Shown: positions 50,183 to 59,601, numbered from the stretch's first letter. The stretch is DNA of 64,000 nt from Azohydromonas aeria (GCF_009760915.1 NZ_VIDQ01000002.1:186001-250000), one strand, 5' to 3'. The notes: generated by a model from the letters alone, not told the origin. A program made the numbers and translations.

Positions 50183-50539
50183 ACCCAACGTTGAGCAGGC
50201 GGAGGCGATCACGCCCTGCAGAAGGCCGGTTTCAGTGCAGGCGGGGCAAATGCTGCTTAGGAACCGGGGTAGGCGCATCACGGCCGGCTGTGCCATGACG
50301 CCTGTCCAGTGCTCGCTCGATCTCCAAATAGTCCATGTTTGACCGGCTGGCTTGCCGACCCGCGACAGGGCGATGGCGTCTTGAGCACATGCAACAGACG
50401 TCGAAATTTCAAGATTCCCACTGTCCCCCGTCGCGGGGTAGTTGTGCCGACCCTGTTGCCTACGATGCCTCACCTGCCCGCGCCGGGCGCCGCTTGGCCG
50501 GAGCCGGTGTGCCGGGCGGATGCGTGAAGGAGAGCAAGC

Positions 50540-52126
50540 ATGCGAAGCATCGTTGCCGTGGCGCCGGGCGCGTTTCTCCTCCTGGCTGGGTCGCTGGCCT
50601 GGGCTGCTGCCAGCGTGCCGACGGTGGTGGCCGGGCCCAGCGTGATTCCTGGCTGCACGGCCGATGCGGCCGCGACCCAGCCCGGCACCTACTATCCCGG
50701 CAGCCAGGCCGAGCCCTGGGTAGACGCCAACCCACATGCCGGCTCCGAGGGCAACTTCGTGGCTGGCTTCCAGCAGGACCGCTGGTCCAACGGCGGTTCG
50801 CGCACGCTGGGCTACGCCAGCACCCTCAACGGTGGCGCCACGTGGACCGTGGGTGCCATCCCCGGCATCACGCTGTGCACCGGGGGCGAGTTCCAGCGCG
50901 CCACCGACCCCTGGGTCAGCTTCTCGCCCGACGGCAGCGTCTACTTCATGAGCCTGGCGCTGGACATCACCACGCCGCCCAACCGCAGCGGCGGCAACGG
51001 CAAGAACGCCATGCTGGTGAGCAAGTCCACTGACAGGGGGCAGAGCTGGGGGCCGCCGGTGACGCTGATCCGCGACGACAACCCGCGTTTCCTCAACGAC
51101 AAGAACACCATTACCGCTGACCCCGAGGACAGCCGCTACGTCTATGCCGTATGGGGCCGGCTGCAGGCGCCACTGGGCTCGGTGATCAATCCTGAGAACG
51201 CCATCGGCCTGGGCTTCAAGGGCCCGGCCACTTTCACGCGCACCACCGACGGCGGCGCCACTTGGGAGCCCGCCCGCAAGATCTACGACCCGGGCGCCAA
51301 CAACCAGACTATCGGCAACCAGATCGTGGTGCTGCGCGACGGCACGCTGCTCAACGTGTTCAACGAGATCCTGAACTTCAAGAACAGCAACCACGGCGCG
51401 CAGTTCGACTCCAACTTGGCGCTGGTGCGCTCCTTCGACAAGGGCGCGACCTGGACTCGCGGCCCGGCGCTGCGCGGGCCGAGGATGCAGCCGATGTCGC
51501 AGGTGCGCGCCTCCAGCGTGGTGGACCCGGATGCGCTTCCCGGCACCGTGTCGGCCGTGCGCACCGGCGACATCATTCCGCAGGTGGCCGTTAACCGGCG
51601 CCCGGACACCACCGGCTGGGGTCATGTCTATGCCGTTTGGCAGGACGCCAGCTTCAACAGCATGCGCTACGACCAGATCGCCTTCTCGCGCTCGACCGAC
51701 GGCGGGCTGACCTGGTCCACACCGATCCAAATCAACCAGACACCGGAGACGGTGCTTGAAGGCAATCGCCAAGCCTTCACGGCCTCGGTGCGTGTGGCCA
51801 CGGACGGAACCATTGGCGTGAGCTATTACGACTTCCGTCACAACACACCCGACCCGGCCACGCTGCCCACCGACTACTTCCTGGTGAGCTGCAGGCCCGC
51901 ACCTGACCATGACTGCACACAGCCCGAGCACTGGAGCGGCAGCGAGCAGCGCATCACGCCGCAGTTCTTGGACATGCGCCAGGCGCCGGTGGCGCGGGGC
52001 TTCTTCCTGGGCGACTACATGGGGCTGGCTGCCGACGCTGCGGGCGGCTTCAAGGCCATCTTCGTGCAGTCCCGCCCGGCCGCTGGAGACGCTGGAGACG
52101 TGTTCCTGAGCACGGTGCAGCCTTGA
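50540..52126 (+). CDS. Secreted sialidase-fold (BNR/Asp-box) protein
   Basis: The 528-aa product has a signal peptide (residues 1-23, MRSIVAVAPGAFLLLAGSLA then WAAAS) and at least four Asp-boxes of a beta-propeller: NGGATW, DRGQSW, DGGATW, DKGATW and DGGLTW, spaced about 60-110 residues. This is the exo-alpha-sialidase superfamily, but the catalytic Arg triad cannot be assigned by eye, so hydrolysis of sialic acid is not assured; a glycan-binding or other propeller role is possible. GGAGAG precedes the ATG at 50540. It stands alone right after the gene-free region. Confidence 0.85.
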   Translation: MRSIVAVAPGAFLLLAGSLAWAAASVPTVVAGPSVIPGCTADAAATQPGTYYPGSQAEPWVDANPHAGSEGNFVAGFQQDRWSNGGSRTLGYASTLNGGATWTVGAIPGITLCTGGEFQRATDPWVSFSPDGSVYFMSLALDITTPPNRSGGNGKNAMLVSKSTDRGQSWGPPVTLIRDDNPRFLNDKNTITADPEDSRYVYAVWGRLQAPLGSVINPENAIGLGFKGPATFTRTTDGGATWEPARKIYDPGANNQTIGNQIVVLRDGTLLNVFNEILNFKNSNHGAQFDSNLALVRSFDKGATWTRGPALRGPRMQPMSQVRASSVVDPDALPGTVSAVRTGDIIPQVAVNRRPDTTGWGHVYAVWQDASFNSMRYDQIAFSRSTDGGLTWSTPIQINQTPETVLEGNRQAFTASVRVATDGTIGVSYYDFRHNTPDPATLPTDYFLVSCRPAPDHDCTQPEHWSGSEQRITPQFLDMRQAPVARGFFLGDYMGLAADAAGGFKAIFVQSRPAAGDAGDVFLSTVQP

Positions 52127-52232
52127 GGAGGGCGGCTGCCGCTGGTCTGCCGGAGCACCAAGGCGTCTACCGTGAAGCCGCCGCTGGACGCGTTCAACGC
52201 CTTGCTCCCTTCTGCCGACACGGCAGGCCACT

Positions 52233-53642
52233 TCACGCTGAGGCCATGGGCAGCATCAGCTCCACTGCAAGCCCGCCTGACTTGGCGCGAGTGAGCGACA
52301 GCTGGCCGCCGTAGAGGTCGGCCAGCTCGCGCACGATGGCCAGTCCCAGACCGCTGCCCGGAGTAGCCTCATCCAGCCGGCCGCCGCGCGCGAGGGCCCG
52401 CTCGCGCTGGTCGGCGGCAATGCCAGGCCCGTCGTCCTCGATAAGCACCCGCAGCCGCGGTGCGCCGCCGCCCTGCTCGGGCAGGGCCGAGATGCGGATC
52501 ACGCTGCGCGCCCACTTGCAGGCATTGTCCAGCAGGTTGCCCAGCATCTCCTGCAGGTCCTGGACTTCGCCGGCGAAAGCCAGTCCGGGCGGCACGGCCT
52601 GGGCCTCGATGCGCAGGCCGCGCTCGCCATGCACCCGCGACATCACTCGTACCAGCCCGGTCACGACGGGGGCGACCTCGGCGCGCATGCCCGGCACGCC
52701 CTGCGCCGCGGCGGCACGCGATCGGGCCAGGTGCCAGTGGACGTGACGCCGCGCAATCTCGACCTGCTCCGCCACCAGGGCCGGCAGCGCGGCAAGCTCG
52801 TCCGGATGCCGCTGCGCGGAGTCCGCCGCCTGCGCCATCGCGGCCAGCGGGGTCTTGAGGGCGTGCGCCAGGTTGCCCGCCTGCGTGCGGGCGCGGGCCA
52901 CGACCTCGGCATTGCGCTCCAGCACGCCGTTGAAGTCGTCCGCCAGCGGCTGCACTTCCAACGGGAAGCGGCCCTGCAGGCGCGGTCGGCGACCTTCCCT
53001 GACGGCGGCCAGCGCCTGCTGCAGCGCCTGCAGAGGCGCCAGCCCGATGGACACCTGCGTGGCCGCGGCCAGCAGCAGCAGCCCCAGCAGCGCCGCCAGC
53101 GACCAGGCCAGCACGCCGTTGAAGCGCTCAACGGCCTCGGCCGTCTCGTGGCGGTCCGCCGCGACCAGCAGCCGCCATGCGGCAGGGCCGTCGGCCGCGA
53201 CGCGCACCGTGCGCTCGACGAGCAGCAGCGCCGCGCCGCCCGGGCCGACCACCTCGTGCACGTGCACCTGCCCATCGGGCGGCTGGTCAGCCGGCGCCTG
53301 CAGCTCGGCATCCCACAGCGAGCGCGAGCGCAGCACGCCGCGCCGCGGCGTGGCGCCGCCCATCCGGTCCACCTGCCAGTACAGCCCGGAGTACGGCCGC
53401 GTCCAGCGCGGGTCGCTCAGGCCGGCCGGATCCAGCCGGGGACTTCCCGCGGCATCCATCTCGAAGCGGGCCGTGACCTGGTCGAGCTCGGCCGTCAGCG
53501 TGGCGGCGAACTGGCGCGTGACGTGCTCGCGAAACAGCCCGGACAGCACCGCGCCGGCCATCACGACGGCCGCCAACACCGCCACGCAGGTGGCCGCCAG
53601 CAGCCGCCAGCGCAACGAGCGCAGCAGCGCCGGGCACCGCAT
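52233..53642 (-). CDS. Two-component sensor histidine kinase
   Basis: The 469-aa inner-membrane kinase has an N-terminal helix (RLLAATCVAVLAAVVMAGAVL), a periplasmic domain to about residue 170, and a second helix (LAWSLAALLGLLLLAAAT). A HAMP-like segment follows, then a DHp box NLAHALKTPLAAMAQAAD with the phospho-His. The ATPase N-box is MLGNLLDNACKWA, G1 DDGPGIA and G2 GSGLGLAIVRELADLYGG. Its ATG at 53642 overlaps the response regulator stop by one base (TGATG). It resembles PhoQ/QseC-type kinases. Confidence 0.93.
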   Translation of the reverse strand: MRCPALLRSLRWRLLAATCVAVLAAVVMAGAVLSGLFREHVTRQFAATLTAELDQVTARFEMDAAGSPRLDPAGLSDPRWTRPYSGLYWQVDRMGGATPRRGVLRSRSLWDAELQAPADQPPDGQVHVHEVVGPGGAALLLVERTVRVAADGPAAWRLLVAADRHETAEAVERFNGVLAWSLAALLGLLLLAAATQVSIGLAPLQALQQALAAVREGRRPRLQGRFPLEVQPLADDFNGVLERNAEVVARARTQAGNLAHALKTPLAAMAQAADSAQRHPDELAALPALVAEQVEIARRHVHWHLARSRAAAAQGVPGMRAEVAPVVTGLVRVMSRVHGERGLRIEAQAVPPGLAFAGEVQDLQEMLGNLLDNACKWARSVIRISALPEQGGGAPRLRVLIEDDGPGIAADQRERALARGGRLDEATPGSGLGLAIVRELADLYGGQLSLTRAKSGGLAVELMLPMASA

Positions 53643-54304
53643 CACGCTGCGGCCACCAGCCGGTAGCCCAGGCCGCGCACGGTTTCGATCGCGTCTGGCG
53701 GCAGCTTGCGGCGCAGCCGGCCGATGAAGACCTCGATGGTGTTGGAGTCGCGGTCGAAGGCCTGCGCGTACAGGTGCTCAGTGAGCTCGGCCCGCGACAC
53801 CACCTGGCCCGGGCGGTGCATCAGGTAGGCCAGCAGCCGGTACTCGTGGGACGTCAGGCTCACCGGCTGGCCCGCGACGGTGACGCGGCCGCTGCGCGTG
53901 TCCAGGGACAGCGCGCCGCAGTGCAACAGTGAAGACGCCAGCCCCTGCGCGCGGCGGATGAGGGCACGCACGCGCGCCAGCAGCTCCTCCATGTGAAAGG
54001 GCTTGGCTAGGTAGTCGTCGGCGCCGGCATCGATGCCGGCCACCTTCTCGTGCCAGCTGTCGCGCGCGGTGAGGATGAGCACGGGCAAGGTCCGGCCGGC
54101 GGCGCGCCAGCGCTGTAGCACCGTCAACCCGTCAATCACGGGCAGCCCCAGGTCGAGCACGACCGCGTCGAAAGACTCTGTTTCGCCCAGGTGCTGGGCA
54201 TCACGTCCGTTGTCGGCCTCGTCCACGGCATAGCCGGCCTCCTGCAGCCCGGCGCGCAGCTGGGCCCGCAGCGTGGGTTCGTCCTCAACCAGCAGGATCT
54301 TCAT
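53642..54304 (-). CDS. OmpR-family response regulator
   Basis: The 220-aa product has a receiver domain (MKILLVEDEPTLRAQL; phospho-acceptor D51 in VVLDLGLP; Lys in YLAKPF near 101). The C-terminal winged helix has LTSHEYRLLAYLMHRPGQVVSR and DSNTIEVFIGRLRRKL. It is of QseB/PmrA/TctD type. The start at 54304 is fixed by MKILLVEDE. It likely binds the TGAAC direct repeats at 54753-54789 and so controls the divergent cytochrome genes as well as its own operon. Confidence 0.94.
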   Translation of the reverse strand: MKILLVEDEPTLRAQLRAGLQEAGYAVDEADNGRDAQHLGETESFDAVVLDLGLPVIDGLTVLQRWRAAGRTLPVLILTARDSWHEKVAGIDAGADDYLAKPFHMEELLARVRALIRRAQGLASSLLHCGALSLDTRSGRVTVAGQPVSLTSHEYRLLAYLMHRPGQVVSRAELTEHLYAQAFDRDSNTIEVFIGRLRRKLPPDAIETVRGLGYRLVAAA

Positions 54305-54332
54305 CGGTCCTCGCTCCTCTCCATGGCGGCGC

Positions 54333-54728
54333 TCAGCGCGGCGGTGCGTCGTCCCGGCGTTCTCCCTTGCGCCGCTGCTTGAGCACGGCGGCGGTGAGGG
54401 CATCGACGTCGAGCTTCACCACCTGGCCACCCGGCTGCAGCAGCTTGATCTCGTAGATCCAGCGCCCGTCCTCGCGCTCAAGCTCCAGCTCCAGCACCTG
54501 GCCCGGCCACGCCGGCTGCAGCCGGCTCAGCAGCTCGGCCAGAGGCAGCACCTCGCCCGCGCGCACGGCCGCCCGGGCACGCTCGTGGTCGCCGTCCTCC
54601 GCATGGGTCGGCGGCGCGGCCAGCCACGCCGCGCATGCCAGCAGCAGCCCCCGCAGGCAAGTCCGGGCCGGGGAGCAGCCGGCATGGCGTCGGGGCGCGA
54701 TTGGGCGTGGGCAGCGCGGGCACTTCAT
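54333..54728 (-). CDS. PepSY-domain periplasmic protein
   Basis: The 131-aa product has an N-terminal cysteine-rich leader and a hydrophobic segment (LRGLLLACAAWLAAPPTHA) suggesting export. A PepSY domain follows (AVRAGEVLPLAELLSRL; GQVLELELEREDGRWIYEIKLLQPGGQVVKLDVDALTAAVL, written here as landmarks). Such proteins often lie next to QseBC-type systems and may modulate the kinase. The gene is the first of the three-gene minus-strand unit, 28 bp from the regulator. Confidence 0.88.
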   Translation of the reverse strand: MKCPRCPRPIAPRRHAGCSPARTCLRGLLLACAAWLAAPPTHAEDGDHERARAAVRAGEVLPLAELLSRLQPAWPGQVLELELEREDGRWIYEIKLLQPGGQVVKLDVDALTAAVLKQRRKGERRDDAPPR

Positions 54729-54752
54729 GCAACCAGTCTCGGGCGCCTTGGC

Positions 54753-54789
54753 TGAACGGCAGATGAACGGCTGGTTCAGGTTTCGTTCA
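54753..54789. promoter_or_regulatory. Palindromic double direct repeat, response-regulator operator
   Basis: TGAAC-N6-TGAAC (54753-54768) and GTTCA-N6-GTTCA (54774-54789) face each other across 5 bp. Direct repeats with 11-bp period are typical of OmpR-family dimers, and the mirrored pair serves both divergent promoters (pepSY-rr-hk leftward, cytochromes rightward). Confidence 0.7.
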
Positions 54790-54848
54790 AGCGGGCTTTC
54801 CAAGAATGCCTCCAACACCCGCCATCCCGACCCACCGAGGAGCCCGCG

Positions 54849-55271
54849 ATGAAACCCGCGCTGACCTGGATCAAGCATTTGCGCACCATGCCATTGGCGA
54901 CGGCCCTGGCCGCGGCCGCCCTGGCCGCGCAGGCTGGCGACACCACGCCGGCGCAGCAGCTCGAACGCTTCAGCACGCAGGCTGGCGCCGCGGGCCAGGC
55001 CGAGCGCGGACGCATCTTCTTCACCAGCCGCCATGGCGCCGAGTGGTCGTGCGCGTCCTGCCACGGCAGCCCGCCGACGGGGGCCGGCAAGCATGCCGCC
55101 ACCGGCAAGGCCATCGAGCCGCTGGCACCGGCCTTCAACCCGCAGGCCTTCACCGATACCGCCCGGGTGGATAAGTGGCTGCGTCGCAATTGCAAGGACG
55201 TGGCGCAGCGCGAATGCTCCGCCGCGGAAAAGGCCGACGTGCTGGCCTACCTCATCAGCCTCAAGCGCTGA
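54849..55271 (+). CDS. DUF1924 c-type cytochrome (Shp-like)
   Basis: The 140-aa periplasmic product has a signal peptide (LATALAAAALAAQAG) and one heme site CASCH, with RGRIFFTSRHGAEWS before it and CSAAEKADVLAYL at the end. DUF1924 proteins resemble the Rhodobacter SHP cytochrome and pair with diheme cytochromes and a cytochrome b in many proteobacteria. They form the cluster encoded here, in which the partners follow at 30-bp spacing. Confidence 0.9.
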   Translation: MKPALTWIKHLRTMPLATALAAAALAAQAGDTTPAQQLERFSTQAGAAGQAERGRIFFTSRHGAEWSCASCHGSPPTGAGKHAATGKAIEPLAPAFNPQAFTDTARVDKWLRRNCKDVAQRECSAAEKADVLAYLISLKR

Positions 55272-55301
55272 CCTCTTTACCCCACCGCCTGGAGCAGCTT
55301 C

Positions 55302-55838
55302 ATGCACACATCGACTCCTTCAACGCTCGGCCCGTGGCCGCTGGCGGCCTGGATGGCTGCCGGCCTTCTGTCTCTGGCGGCCGTATTGCCCGCCCGGGCC
55401 GGCGAGAAACAGCTCATGCCGGCCGGCGTTCCCAAGGCCTACACGCAGGAGTGCGGCGCCTGCCACACCGCCTACCCACCCGGCCTGCTGCCGTCCGCGT
55501 CGTGGCAGCGGCTCATGACCGGGCTGGAGAGGCATTTCGGCACCGACGCGGCGCTCGACGAGGCCACGGTCCGGCAACTCGCCGCTTGGCTGCAGGCCAA
55601 TGCCGGTACCTACAAGCGCGTGAGCGAGGCGCCGCCGCAGGACCGCATCACCCAGGCGGCGTGGTTCAAGCGCGAGCACCGCAGCATCGATGCCGCCGTC
55701 TGGAGCCACGCCAGCGTCAAAAGTGCTGCCAACTGCGCCGCCTGCCACAGCGGCGCCGAGCGCGGCAGCTTCAGCGAGCGGAGCTTGCGTTTTCCGGCCG
55801 GGCTCGATGCGCGCTACCGCCGCGCCTGGGACGACTGA
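55302..55838 (+). CDS. Diheme cytochrome c (DHC family)
   Basis: The 178-aa product has a signal peptide and two heme motifs, CGACH near residue 50 and CAACH near 150. Its profile (PKAYTQECGACHTAYPPGLLP; WSHASVKSAANCAACH) matches the DHC family that transfers electrons with SHP-type cytochromes. It lies between DUF1924 and the b-type cytochrome. Confidence 0.92.
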   Translation: MHTSTPSTLGPWPLAAWMAAGLLSLAAVLPARAGEKQLMPAGVPKAYTQECGACHTAYPPGLLPSASWQRLMTGLERHFGTDAALDEATVRQLAAWLQANAGTYKRVSEAPPQDRITQAAWFKREHRSIDAAVWSHASVKSAANCAACHSGAERGSFSERSLRFPAGLDARYRRAWDD

Positions 55839-55857
55839 CCTTTCCATAGGAGCACTC

Positions 55858-56595
55858 ATGGCACACATCGATTCACTGGCCGCCCCGGGCGTGGCGGCGA
55901 GACCGGCAGCCCCTGGCCGGCGCGTCATGGACGCCCCGACGCGCATGTTCCACGCGCTCTTCGCCCTGAGCTTCGCACTGGGCTGGCTCACCGGAGACTC
56001 CGAGCACTGGCGCGCGCTGCACGTGACGCTGGGCTACACGATGGCCGGGCTGCTGGGCTTTCGCCTGGTGTACGGGGTGGTCGGCCCGCGCCACGCGCGG
56101 CTGTCGCTGCTGTGGCGCCGGGTCGCCGGCGCGCCGGCGTGGCTGCGCGGTACCCTGGGCAGTGGCTCCAGCACGCGCGTCAACTGGAGCCAGGGCCAGA
56201 ACCTGCTCCTGGCCGGCGCGCTGGCCGCGATGCTGCTGCTGGTCATCCCGCTGTCCCTGAGCGGCTACGCGACCTACAGCGACTGGGGTGGCGAATGGCT
56301 GGAGGAGCTGCACGAGTTCTTCGCCAACGCGTTCCTGGCCCTGGTGCTGGGCCACCTGGCGCTGCTCGCCGTGCTGAGTCTGGTGCGACGCCGCAACCTG
56401 GCGCTGCCCATGCTCACCGGCCGTGTTGCCGGCGCGGGGCCCGACCTCGTGCGCAAGGACCGGCGCTGGCTGGCTGCCGTGCTGCTGCTGACGGTGCTGG
56501 CCTTCGGTGCGTGGCAATGGCAGCTCTCGCCCAACGGGCTGCTGCCGGCGGCCGGCTCGGCGTTCTCGGGACAGTCGCACGACGGCGACGGCTGA
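55858..56595 (+). CDS. Cytochrome b561-type membrane protein
   Basis: The 245-aa product has four or five helices and heme-b histidines (MFHALFALSFALGW; ALHVTLGYTMAGLLGFRLVYG; ELHEFFANAFLALVLGHLALL). It belongs to the di-heme cytochrome b561 family (prokaryotic B561/NiFe-hydrogenase type). It probably links the quinone pool to the c-type cytochromes encoded upstream. The ATG at 55858 follows AGGAG. Confidence 0.9.
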   Translation: MAHIDSLAAPGVAARPAAPGRRVMDAPTRMFHALFALSFALGWLTGDSEHWRALHVTLGYTMAGLLGFRLVYGVVGPRHARLSLLWRRVAGAPAWLRGTLGSGSSTRVNWSQGQNLLLAGALAAMLLLVIPLSLSGYATYSDWGGEWLEELHEFFANAFLALVLGHLALLAVLSLVRRRNLALPMLTGRVAGAGPDLVRKDRRWLAAVLLLTVLAFGAWQWQLSPNGLLPAAGSAFSGQSHDGDG

Positions 56596-56636
56596 CCCCT
56601 CCCAACCCTGCAAGCCGTCACTGCCAAGGAGTCGAC

Positions 56637-56801
56637 ATGAAGGTCTACGTCTGTCCCGTGTGCGGGCTGGTTTACGACGAGGTAGCTGGTCTGCCGGAGC
56701 ACGGCATTCCGGCCGGGACACCCTGGGCGCAAGTTCCTGAGAACTGGCGCTGTCTCCATTGCAACATTGGCAAGCAGGATTTCGTACCGATGGAGCACTG
56801 A
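56637..56801 (+). CDS. Rubredoxin
   Basis: The 54-aa iron protein has the four ligands C6-x2-C9 and C39-x2-C42 (VCPVCG, RCLHC). Unlike most rubredoxins it reads CPVCGLVYDE and VPENWRCLHC. It follows the cytochrome b gene by 41 bp and the SD AAGGAG, so it is likely the last gene of this respiratory unit. Its partner is unknown. Confidence 0.93.
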   Translation: MKVYVCPVCGLVYDEVAGLPEHGIPAGTPWAQVPENWRCLHCNIGKQDFVPMEH

Positions 56802-56880
56802 CGCTGCGCAGCGGGCCCACGATGGGCGCTTGTGCTTATGCTGTGGCGTTGCACCGGCACACGGCCTGGCCCAAGCACAC

Positions 56881-59407
56881 ATGCCCAACGACACCTCCAC
56901 CGGCCTGACGCCCGGCGAAGCCGCCGAGCGGCTGCGCCGGGACGGCGCCAACGAGCTGGGCACCAGCCAGCGCCGTGGGCTGGCAGGCATCGTGGGCGAG
57001 GTCGTGCGCGAGCCGATGTTCTTGTTGCTCCTGGGAGCCGGCGGCATCTACGCCGTCATGGGCGACGTGCGCGAGGCGCTGGTGCTGCTGGGCTTCGTGG
57101 TCGTCATCATGGCCGTGACGGTGCTGCAGGAGCGCCGCACCGACCGTGCGCTGGATGCGCTGCGCGACCTCTCCAGCCCGCGGGCGCTGGCCCTGCGCGG
57201 CGGTGAGGCGCTGCGCATCCCCGGGCGCGAGGTGGTGCGTGGCGACCTGCTGCTGCTGGCCGAGGGCGACCGCATCCCGGCCGACGGCGTGCTGCTGCAG
57301 GTGCACGAGTTGGCCGCCGACGAGTCACTGCTCACCGGCGAGTCTGAGCCGGTGCCCAAGCCGGCCGCGGGCGAACGGGTGTTTGCCGGCACGCTGGTGG
57401 TCAGCGGCCAGGGCGCGATGCGCGTCGAGGCCACCGGAAGGCACACCGAGCTGGGCCGCATCGGCGCCTCGCTGCAGGACATCGGGCTGCAAGCCTCGCC
57501 GCTGCGCGACGATGTGGCGCGGTTGACGCGGCGGCTGCTGGCCGTGGGCTTGGCACTGTGCGCGCTACAGGTGGCGCTGTTCTGGCTGCTGCGCGGTGGC
57601 GCCCTGCAGGCGCTGCTGGCCGGCATCACGCTGGCGATGGGCGTGCTGCCGCAGGAGTTCCCGGTCATCATGATCGTGTTCCTGGCGCTGGCCGCGCGGC
57701 GCCTGGCCGCGCAGCAGGTGCTCACGCGGCGGCTCAATGCCATCGAGACGCTGGGCCAGACCACCGTGCTGGCCGTGGACAAGACCGGCACCCTTACGCT
57801 CAACCGCATGGCCGTGGCCGCGGTGTCGGCGAACGGGAAGACGCTCGACGTGCGTGGCATGCGCGACGCCGCGTTGCCCGAGGCCTTCCACGAGCTGCTG
57901 GAGTTCGCGGTGCTGGCCAGCGAGATCGAGCCGCACGACCCGATGGAGCAGGCCTTTCACCGCCTGGCCGCGGCGCAGCTCGCGGGCACCGAGCACCTGC
58001 ATCCGTCCTGGGCGCTGGCGCGCGAGTACGAGCTGGCGCCGGACCTGCTGGCCATGAGCCACCTGTGGCGCGAGCACGGCCGTGGCGACGACACGGTCGC
58101 GGCCAAGGGCGCGCCGGAGGCCATCGCGGAGCTGTGCCACCTGGACACGCCCGCACTGGAGAAGGTCCGGACCGAGGCGGCCGCGCTGGCCGACCAGGGC
58201 CTGCGCGTGCTGGCCGTGGCCAGGGCGCGCCACCCGGCGCAGCGTGACTGGCCGGCGGCACAGCACGACTTCGACTTCGAATGGCTGGGACTGCTGGCCC
58301 TGGCCGATCCGCTGCGCTCCGAAGTGCCGCAGGCCGTGGCGACCTGCCGCCGCGCCGGCATCCGGGTGCTGATGATCACGGGCGACCATCCCCGCACCGC
58401 CCAGGCCATCGCCCGCCAAGCCGGGCTGGACGCTGGCCGGGTCATCACCGGCGAGGATCTGGAGGCGCTCGATGCCGAGGCGCTGGCGCGCGTGGCGGGT
58501 GAGGCCAGCGTGTTCGCGCGCATGCGTCCGCGGCAGAAGCTGGCGCTGGTCGAGGCGCTCAAGGCGCGTGGCGAGGTGGTGGCAATGACGGGCGACGGCG
58601 TCAACGATGCTCCGGCGCTCAAGGCCGCGCACATCGGCATCGCCATGGGCCAGCGTGGCACCGACGTGGCGCGCGAGGCGGCGTCGCTGGTGCTGCTGCA
58701 GGACGACTTCGCCTCCATCGTCACGGCCATCCAGCGCGGGCGGCGCACCTACGTCAACCTGCGCCGGGCGCTGACCTACACGGTGGCCGTGCACGTGCCC
58801 ATCGTTGGCCTGGCGCTGCTGCCGGTGATGCTCGGCCTGCCCGTGGTGCTGGCGCCCATGCACAATCGCCTTCCTGGAACTGGTGATCGACCCGGCGTGC
58901 TCGCTGGTGTTCGAGGCGGAGGAGGGGGGCGACGATCTGATGGGCCAGCCACCGCGCCAGCGTGCCGAGTCGCTGCTGCCCTTGGCCTCGGTGCTGCAGT
59001 CACTGCTGCAGGGAGCGCTTGCCACGGCGCTGGTCATGGGACTGTACGCGTGGATGCACGCCAGCGCCACGCTGGCACCGCTGGCACCCGCGGCGACTTT
59101 CACGGCGCTGGTGGCGGCCAATGCCGCGCTGATCTTGCCCAGCCGCACCGGCAGCCGCCGCTGGTCGCAGCTATTCACGGGCCTGGCGCCCGTGAGCCGC
59201 CTCGTCATCGCCGCCACGATCACGGCACTGTTCGTTGCCACCGGCGTGCCTGCCATAGCGTCACTGTTCGGCTTTGCGGCTTTGCCGCTACACACTTGGC
59301 TGTGCTGCGTGGTGGCAGGACTGACGATGGCCGTGCCGTTCGAGCTGGCTCGGCGCTGGCTGGGGCCGGACCACCATGGCGGCTTCGCCCAAGCCCAGCG
59401 CGGATGA
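56881..59407 (+). pseudogene. P-type cation-transporting ATPase, broken by a 1-base insertion
   Basis: The frame starting at ATG 56881 encodes the first 661 residues: TGES dephosphorylation motif, MGVLPQEFPVI in the membrane, phosphorylated D300 in DKTGTLT, and MTGDGVNDAPAL. At 58864/58865 one extra A (CACAATCGCC where CACATCGCC is expected) shifts the frame. The remaining helices continue as IAFLELVIDPACSLVFEAEE and end at 59407. If the base were removed, the whole reads as a P2-type ATPase of about 841 aa. Either the gene is disrupted or this is a base-calling error in the read. Confidence 0.85.
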
Positions 59408-59436
59408 GTAGGGTTGCAATCGTCCGCGAGCGGGAG

Positions 59437-59601
59437 TCAGCTGACGTGTCCATCGGCGGGTACGCGCGCAACCGCTGGGTCGGCTAAAACATGCCCAAGC
59501 GCCATGGGAATGGAGATGAAAGCGGTGGTCGCCACGGCAAGGGCAACGGGCAGCAGTACGTGCGCGAGCGAGCTGACAAAGTTCTTGAGATCCGGGTTCA
59601 T
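59437..59601 (-). CDS. Small membrane protein, 54 aa
   Basis: MNPDLKNFVSSLAHVLLPVA continues with ALAVATTAFISIPMALGHVLADP: one long hydrophobic helix with a short polar tail. A strong GGAGG site precedes the ATG at 59601. It is convergent with the broken ATPase gene and divergent from the universal stress protein gene. Function unknown. Confidence 0.6.
   Translation of the reverse strand: MNPDLKNFVSSLAHVLLPVALAVATTAFISIPMALGHVLADPAVARVPADGHVS

Larger units (their letters stand above)
45590..50539. other. About 4.95-kb non-coding region with an array of palindromes
   Basis: No reading frame here has an RBS, a credible start and a recognisable or gene-like protein; frames on both strands are short and Arg/Pro/Cys-rich as expected of chance. 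GC is lower than in flanking genes. Ten copies of a 17-bp palindrome are scattered at 107-820 bp intervals between 45635 and 49664, with a degenerate eleventh at 47450-47466. A 14-nt repeat TCGTGGGCGATCCG occurs at 45869 and 48970. The right part (49665-50539) holds only an A/T-rich Fur-like segment. The likely role is a centromere or nucleoid-binding array for ParB or another protein. Confidence 0.8.
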
